Notes under the pieces: generated by a model
The model's database searches: none
Told to the model about the DNA's origin: nothing
Seen by the model: the letters and a program-made list of their open reading frames with translations, nothing else
In this document: positions 7,551 through 10,038 of the stretch, one piece after another
Layout of the letters: each line of letters begins with the position of its first letter
Position numbering within the stretch: position 1 is the stretch's first letter
Assembly (NCBI GenBank): GCA_024275855.1
Contig: JAJRYL010000227.1
Coordinates: forward strand, 1 to 10,038
Origin: Deltaproteobacteria bacterium
Lineage (GTDB): Bacteria > Desulfobacterota > GWC2-55-46 > JADFVP01
Reading direction: 5' to 3'
DNA length: 10,038 bases
Translations under genes and position numbers: made by a program

Positions 7551-7685
7551 GGGCTTTAAGGTTAAATATTCGAAACCGGTTTTATACAACCGCCTGCCAA
7601 AAGTTCCGGCTGACTTATTTCCATTATTACGGCACTTTCTATCAATAGCTGTAACATATTTTTCAACTTAAACCCCGCAAAAATG

Positions 7686-7719
7686 AACGGGCCTCCGAAC
7701 ATAACAGAACCGGCCCGTT
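7686..7719. repeat. Perfect 8-bp inverted repeat in the glmU-trpE spacer
   Basis: AACGGGCC (7686-7693) and GGCCCGTT (7712-7719) are exact inverse complements around an 18-nt loop. Read on the minus strand, the second arm is followed by TCATTTTTGCGG, a short T-tract, which gives it terminator-like form in the direction of glmU. Read on the plus strand it is followed by TTATACAATTTTATC. It could be an insulator between divergent units, an operator for a dimeric regulator, or part of a trpE leader RNA. The sequence does not decide between these. Confidence 0.45.
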
Positions 7720-7740
7720 GTTATACAATTTTATCTGCAC

Positions 7741-7801
7741 AAAGGAGGTTTTTTAAAACTCTTTTCGCGGCCTGTTTCACCCTTTTGAAATCCCTCCGTT
7801 T
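7741..7801 (+). promoter_or_regulatory. Orphan Shine-Dalgarno-like site in a possible leader hairpin
   Basis: AAAGGAGG (7741-7748) is a near-perfect ribosome binding site, but no ATG, GTG or TTG lies at usable distance, and the trpE ATG is 123 nt further on. GGAGG can pair with CCTCC (7793-7797), and AAA with TTT (7799-7801) across a one-base bulge. If a transcript starts upstream, for example from TACAAT at 7724-7729, this would form a hairpin in the trpE leader. It could equally be chance. Confidence 0.2.
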
Positions 7802-7833
7802 AAAGAGATCGCCCCGCCCCCCGCCGGCTCCGG

Positions 7834-7862
7834 TTGACTACGGGCATACTCTATGTTATTTT
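7834..7862 (+). promoter_or_regulatory. Candidate trpE promoter
   Basis: TTGACT (7834-7839; five of six to the -35 consensus) is followed after exactly 17 nt by TATTTT (7857-7862; four of six, keeping the key first, second and last bases of the -10). Only 9 nt separate the -10 from the trpE ATG at 7872, so transcription should start at about 7869-7872, making a leaderless mRNA. This agrees with the absence of any Shine-Dalgarno sequence before trpE. The layout mirrors that upstream of glmU. Confidence 0.45.
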
Positions 7863-7871
7863 AATAGACTT

Positions 7872-9383
7872 ATGAAAAAGCATAGCTATTATCCAAACTT
7901 AGAGAAGTTTATAGAACTTTCGGGCAAGGGCAACACTATTCCTGTCTACAGGGACATCCTTGCCGATACCGATACCCCGGTCTCCGCCTTTATGAAGATC
8001 AGTACCGGAGGAAACGCCTTTCTCTTCGAGAGCGTAGAGGGTGGCGAAAAATGGGGCCGCTACAGCATTCTCGGCACAAACCCCCGTATGGTGCTTAGAA
8101 GCCGTGGCCGTACTGTAGAGATTATAGAAGACGGCACTACCCGTTTTGTCGAGGGAGACCCCATTGAGGTGCTGCGCGACACAATGGCGAAGTACAAAGC
8201 GGTAGAGGTAGAGACCGTGCCGCGCTTTTCCGGCGGAGCGATAGGTTACATGGGTTACGATACCATTCGCCATATCGAGCGCCTGCCGGACATAGCGCCT
8301 AAAGACCTCGACAACTACGACCTCTACTTCATCTTTACCGACACTTTTCTGCTCTTCGACAATGTAGAGAATAAGATTTCCGTAATCTCCAACGTCTTTA
8401 TTCCTGATAACGGCGATATAAAGACGGTTTACGAAACCGCTACCGGAAAGATAGACGACCTTATAACAACGCTTAGAAACGGCTCTCTCAAGACGGCGGA
8501 AAAGGACGAAAAAACGTGTAAAAAAGAGGAACAAAAGAGCGGAAATACGGGAATATCGTCAAATTTCGAGCACGAAAAGTACCTGAAAGCGGTAAAAAAG
8601 ATAAAAGAGTACATACTTGAGGGCGACATTATCCAAACCGTTCTCTCCCAGCGTTTTTCAACCGTACTCGACACAGAGCCGTTCGACATCTACCGCGCGC
8701 TCAGGGTCGTAAACCCTTCTCCGTACATGTTCTACCTTTCGCTCGACAATGTAACCCTTGTCGGCTCCTCCCCGGAGGTGCTCGTCAGGGTCATCGACAA
8801 AGACGTTCATGTAAACCCGATTGCCGGAACAAGGTGGAGAGGGGCCACCGAGGCGGAGGATTTAAAGCTCGAAGAAGAACTGCTCGCCGACCCCAAGGAG
8901 TGCGCCGAGCACATAATGCTCGTTGACCTCGGGCGTAACGACATAGGAAGGGTCTGCGAAACGGGCAGCGTCAACGTAAGCGACTTTATGACCGTAGAGC
9001 GGTACTCGCACGTAATGCATATAGTGAGCACGGTGGTCGGCAGGTTAAAAGACGGGGCCGACTCGTTCGACGCGCTTCGCGCCACTTTTCCGGCAGGCAC
9101 GCTTAGCGGCGCGCCGAAGATTCGGGCAATGGAAATAATAGAAGAGCTTGAGCCGTGCAAGCGCGGCATATACGGCGGCTCCGTCGGTTATTTCAGCTAC
9201 ACCGGCAATACGGATATGTGCATAGCGATACGAACCCTTATCATAAAAGACGGCACTATCTACATTCAGGCCGGAGCGGGAATCGTTGCCTACTCCGTGC
9301 CGCAGACAGAGTACGAAGAGACCGAAAACAAGGCGCGGGGCATGTTGAAGGCTATTGAGATGGCGCGTTCTGGTCTTGAATGA
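7872..9383 (+). CDS. trpE: Anthranilate synthase component I TrpE
   Basis: TrpE converts chorismate to anthranilate with ammonia supplied by TrpG, the first step of tryptophan synthesis, in the cytoplasm. The product from ATG 7872 is 503 residues, normal for the family. The N-terminal domain contains FLFESVEGGEKWGRYS (50-65), corresponding to the LLES-type tryptophan feedback site. A lysine- and glutamate-rich linker lies at about 206-225. The chorismate-binding domain shows PIAGTRWRG (316-324), HIMLVDLGRNDIGRV (347-361), ERYSHVMHIVS (376-386), FPAGTLSGAPK (406-416) and QAGAGIVAYSVPQTEYEET (466-484). Tyr474 stands where nearly all relatives have aspartate (GIVADS). The frame is open 63 codons further upstream, but that stretch is not TrpE-like, so the start follows the homology. 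No ribosome binding site precedes the ATG. TrpE is preferred over PabB or isochorismate synthase because of the complete N-terminal domain and the neighbouring glutaminase subunit. Confidence 0.97.
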   Translation: MKKHSYYPNLEKFIELSGKGNTIPVYRDILADTDTPVSAFMKISTGGNAFLFESVEGGEKWGRYSILGTNPRMVLRSRGRTVEIIEDGTTRFVEGDPIEVLRDTMAKYKAVEVETVPRFSGGAIGYMGYDTIRHIERLPDIAPKDLDNYDLYFIFTDTFLLFDNVENKISVISNVFIPDNGDIKTVYETATGKIDDLITTLRNGSLKTAEKDEKTCKKEEQKSGNTGISSNFEHEKYLKAVKKIKEYILEGDIIQTVLSQRFSTVLDTEPFDIYRALRVVNPSPYMFYLSLDNVTLVGSSPEVLVRVIDKDVHVNPIAGTRWRGATEAEDLKLEEELLADPKECAEHIMLVDLGRNDIGRVCETGSVNVSDFMTVERYSHVMHIVSTVVGRLKDGADSFDALRATFPAGTLSGAPKIRAMEIIEELEPCKRGIYGGSVGYFSYTGNTDMCIAIRTLIIKDGTIYIQAGAGIVAYSVPQTEYEETENKARGMLKAIEMARSGLE

Positions 9384-9455
9384 ACCTCCGACCGACGGTG
9401 CCGGGGGTACCTTTAGGTTACAAGTCTTTTGCTTTGGGCCAACCGAGGGGCTACT

Positions 9456-9486
9456 CGTTACCGGACGGAAGTCCGGTATTATAACG
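9456..9486 (+). repeat. Hairpin with GGAA tetraloop between trpE and trpG
   Basis: TACCGGAC (9459-9466) pairs perfectly with GTCCGGTA (9471-9478) across GGAA, a GNRA-type tetraloop that is very stable in RNA. The flanks CGTTA (9456-9460) and TAACG (9482-9486) can form an alternative outer stem with a 5-nt bulge. No T-tract follows, so it is not an intrinsic terminator. An RNA-processing, mRNA-stability or regulatory role is possible. Confidence 0.5.
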
Positions 9487-9498
9487 GCTGAATAAAAA

Positions 9499-9540
9499 CC
9501 GGGTTATTACAAGCGCCGCACTGTTTTTTACAGCCCGGCG
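9499..9540 (+). promoter_or_regulatory. Mutually exclusive stems in the trpE-trpG spacer
   Basis: CCGGG (9499-9503) can pair with CCCGG (9534-9538), while CGCCG (9514-9518) can pair with CGGCG (9536-9540). The 3' arms overlap, so only one stem can form at a time. Inside both lies a small hairpin CTGT-TTTTT-ACAG (9521-9533). Switching pairs of this sort occur in attenuators, but no T-tract follows, and 5-bp arms arise readily by chance. Confidence 0.2.
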
Positions 9541-9644
9541 AATACTCTCAGGGTTATAAAGATTGTTATATATATTTAATACTCTTTCTGTCTGCTCTTA
9601 ATAATTCGGCTATATACTGAAAAATGGATAGGGAATACAAATAG

Positions 9645-10038
9645 ATGCTTCTGATGATAGACAACTACGACTCCTTCACCTTCAACCTTGTCCAGTACTT
9701 TATGGAACTCGGCACAGAGGTTGTCGTTTTTCGTAACGACGCTATTACGGTAAAGGAGATAGAGCGGCTCTCGCCAAAGTACCTCGTTGTATCGCCCGGG
9801 CCATGTTACCCGGAGAAGGCCGGAATTTCCGTAAAGGCCGTCAAGCACTTCGCCGGTTCCATACCTATACTCGGGGTCTGCCTCGGCCACCAGAGCGTAG
9901 GTTACGCCTACGGCGCCAAGGTCGTAAAGGCGCCGCGCCTTATGCACGGAAAGACATCGGATGTTTTTCACGATTCTAAAACGCTCTTTACAGGGCTCGA
10001 AAACCCGTTTGTGGCAAACAGGTACCACTCGTTGATCC
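9645..10038 (+). CDS. trpG: Anthranilate synthase component II TrpG (glutamine amidotransferase), 3' end cut by window edge
   Basis: TrpG hydrolyses glutamine and channels ammonia to TrpE. The first 131 residues are in the window. They show the class I amidotransferase marks: [18 protein letters not shown] (1-18), [13 protein letters not shown] (50-62), the nucleophile elbow GVCLGHQ (77-83) with Cys79, [11 protein letters not shown] (100-110) and RYHSL (126-130). The catalytic His/Glu pair lies beyond the edge. The SPGP loop reads CYP where GTP or CTP is more common. The start at ATG 9645 gives the standard N-terminus; AGGG at 9630-9633, 11 nt upstream, is the only ribosome binding site candidate. 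The same family includes PabA, and some organisms use one subunit for both anthranilate and 4-amino-4-deoxychorismate synthesis, but position after trpE favours TrpG. Confidence 0.95.
   Translation, partial: MLLMIDNYDSFTFNLVQYFMELGTEVVVFRNDAITVKEIERLSPKYLVVSPGPCYPEKAGISVKAVKHFAGSIPILGVCLGHQSVGYAYGAKVVKAPRLMHGKTSDVFHDSKTLFTGLENPFVANRYHSLI

Larger units (their letters stand above)
7551..7833. other. Central part of the glmU-trpE divergent intergenic region
   Basis: The spacer between the glmU and trpE start codons is 358 nt. Outside the two start-proximal promoters it contains a perfect inverted repeat (7686-7719), a possible -10 TACAAT on the plus strand (7724-7729) without a good -35, and an orphan AAAGGAGG (7741-7748) with a partly complementary partner downstream (7793-7801). 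TATAAA on the minus strand (7585-7580) is another possible -10 for glmU without a -35. No TGG Trp codon occurs on the plus strand between 7681 and 7871, so a classical Trp-rich leader peptide is absent there. I see no gene. Confidence 0.4.
9384..9644 (+). other. Structured trpE-trpG intergenic spacer
   Basis: This 261-nt gap is long for trpE-trpG, which are often adjacent or overlapping. It contains a strong hairpin (entered separately), two competing pairings near 9499-9540, and an AT-rich stretch (9551-9620) with several -10-like hexamers, the best being TATACT (9613-9618), none with a convincing -35. A 34-codon frame (ATG 9380, overlapping the trpE stop as ATGA, ending at 9484) has no ribosome binding site, no Trp codon and no recognisable product, so I do not call it a gene. 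Confidence 0.4.

Noticed and set aside
7580..7605. Sigma-54-like element TTGGCAGGCGGTTGTA upstream of glmU
   Set aside because: The GG-to-GC spacing is one base short and the -12 GC is replaced by GT, so it does not meet the consensus.
7683..7871. 63-codon N-terminal extension of trpE containing a hydrophobic stretch like a signal peptide
   Set aside because: The extension is unlike any TrpE N-terminus, TrpE is cytoplasmic, the homology begins at the ATG at 7872, and the extension spans the likely promoter.
7899..8534. 211-codon open frame on the minus strand opposite trpE
   Set aside because: It is a shadow of conserved trpE codons with no recognisable motif or ribosome binding site.
9384..9460. 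tRNA-Thr-like stretch on the minus strand (CTTGTAA anticodon-loop look-alike followed by AAAGGT)
   Set aside because: The anticodon stem does not pair, no T-arm or acceptor stem can be built, and it would overlap the end of trpE.
9380..9484. 34-codon frame overlapping the trpE stop as ATGA
   Set aside because: There is no ribosome binding site and no Trp codons, and its end coincides with a perfect RNA hairpin that better explains the sequence.

Overview
This is an ordinary bacterial chromosomal segment of about 50% GC, densely packed and strongly two-sided. Five genes run leftward (minus strand) from a divergent intergenic region at about 7514-7871, and two genes run rightward from it. There are no mobile elements, CRISPR arrays, tRNAs or rRNAs that I can support. 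The gene set is core metabolism: cell-envelope precursors on the left and tryptophan biosynthesis on the right. PlsY-type lipid synthesis, a roughly 840-residue nucleotidyltransferase/phosphomutase fusion, and frequent ATA isoleucine codons at moderate GC suggest a Gram-negative, perhaps deltaproteobacterial or related candidate-phylum, bacterium. That placement is an inference and is not proven by anything here.

Left arm, in transcription order: glmU (7513-6086) is followed after 4 nt by glmS (6081-4261). After a 288-nt gap comes plsY (3972-3379). After a 155-nt gap with its own candidate promoter comes a large fused sugar-1-phosphate nucleotidyltransferase / left-handed beta-helix / phosphohexomutase-like protein (3223-710, TTG start). 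A hairpin plus T-tract then precedes a metallo-beta-lactamase-fold hydrolase (557-1), which runs off the left edge. GlmS makes glucosamine-6-phosphate and GlmU makes UDP-GlcNAc from glucosamine-1-phosphate. GlmM, which links them, is not in the window. The fusion protein probably makes an NDP-sugar, and PlsY makes lysophosphatidic acid, so this arm feeds peptidoglycan, surface-sugar and phospholipid synthesis.

Right arm: trpE (7872-9383) and a 3'-truncated trpG (9645 to the window end) encode the two subunits of anthranilate synthase. They are separated by an unusually long 261-nt spacer that can form several hairpins. Further trp genes may follow beyond the window.

The points most worth a second look are these. 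All four signature loops of the phosphomutase half of the fusion protein are replaced. The two divergent promoters each carry TTGACT and lie so close to the start codons of glmU and trpE that leaderless or near-leaderless mRNAs are predicted. The trpE leader and the trpE-trpG spacer contain RNA-like inverted repeats without Trp-codon leader peptides. A terminator-like hairpin directly abuts the ribosome binding site of the hydrolase gene. I see no clear candidate for an entirely new multi-gene system.
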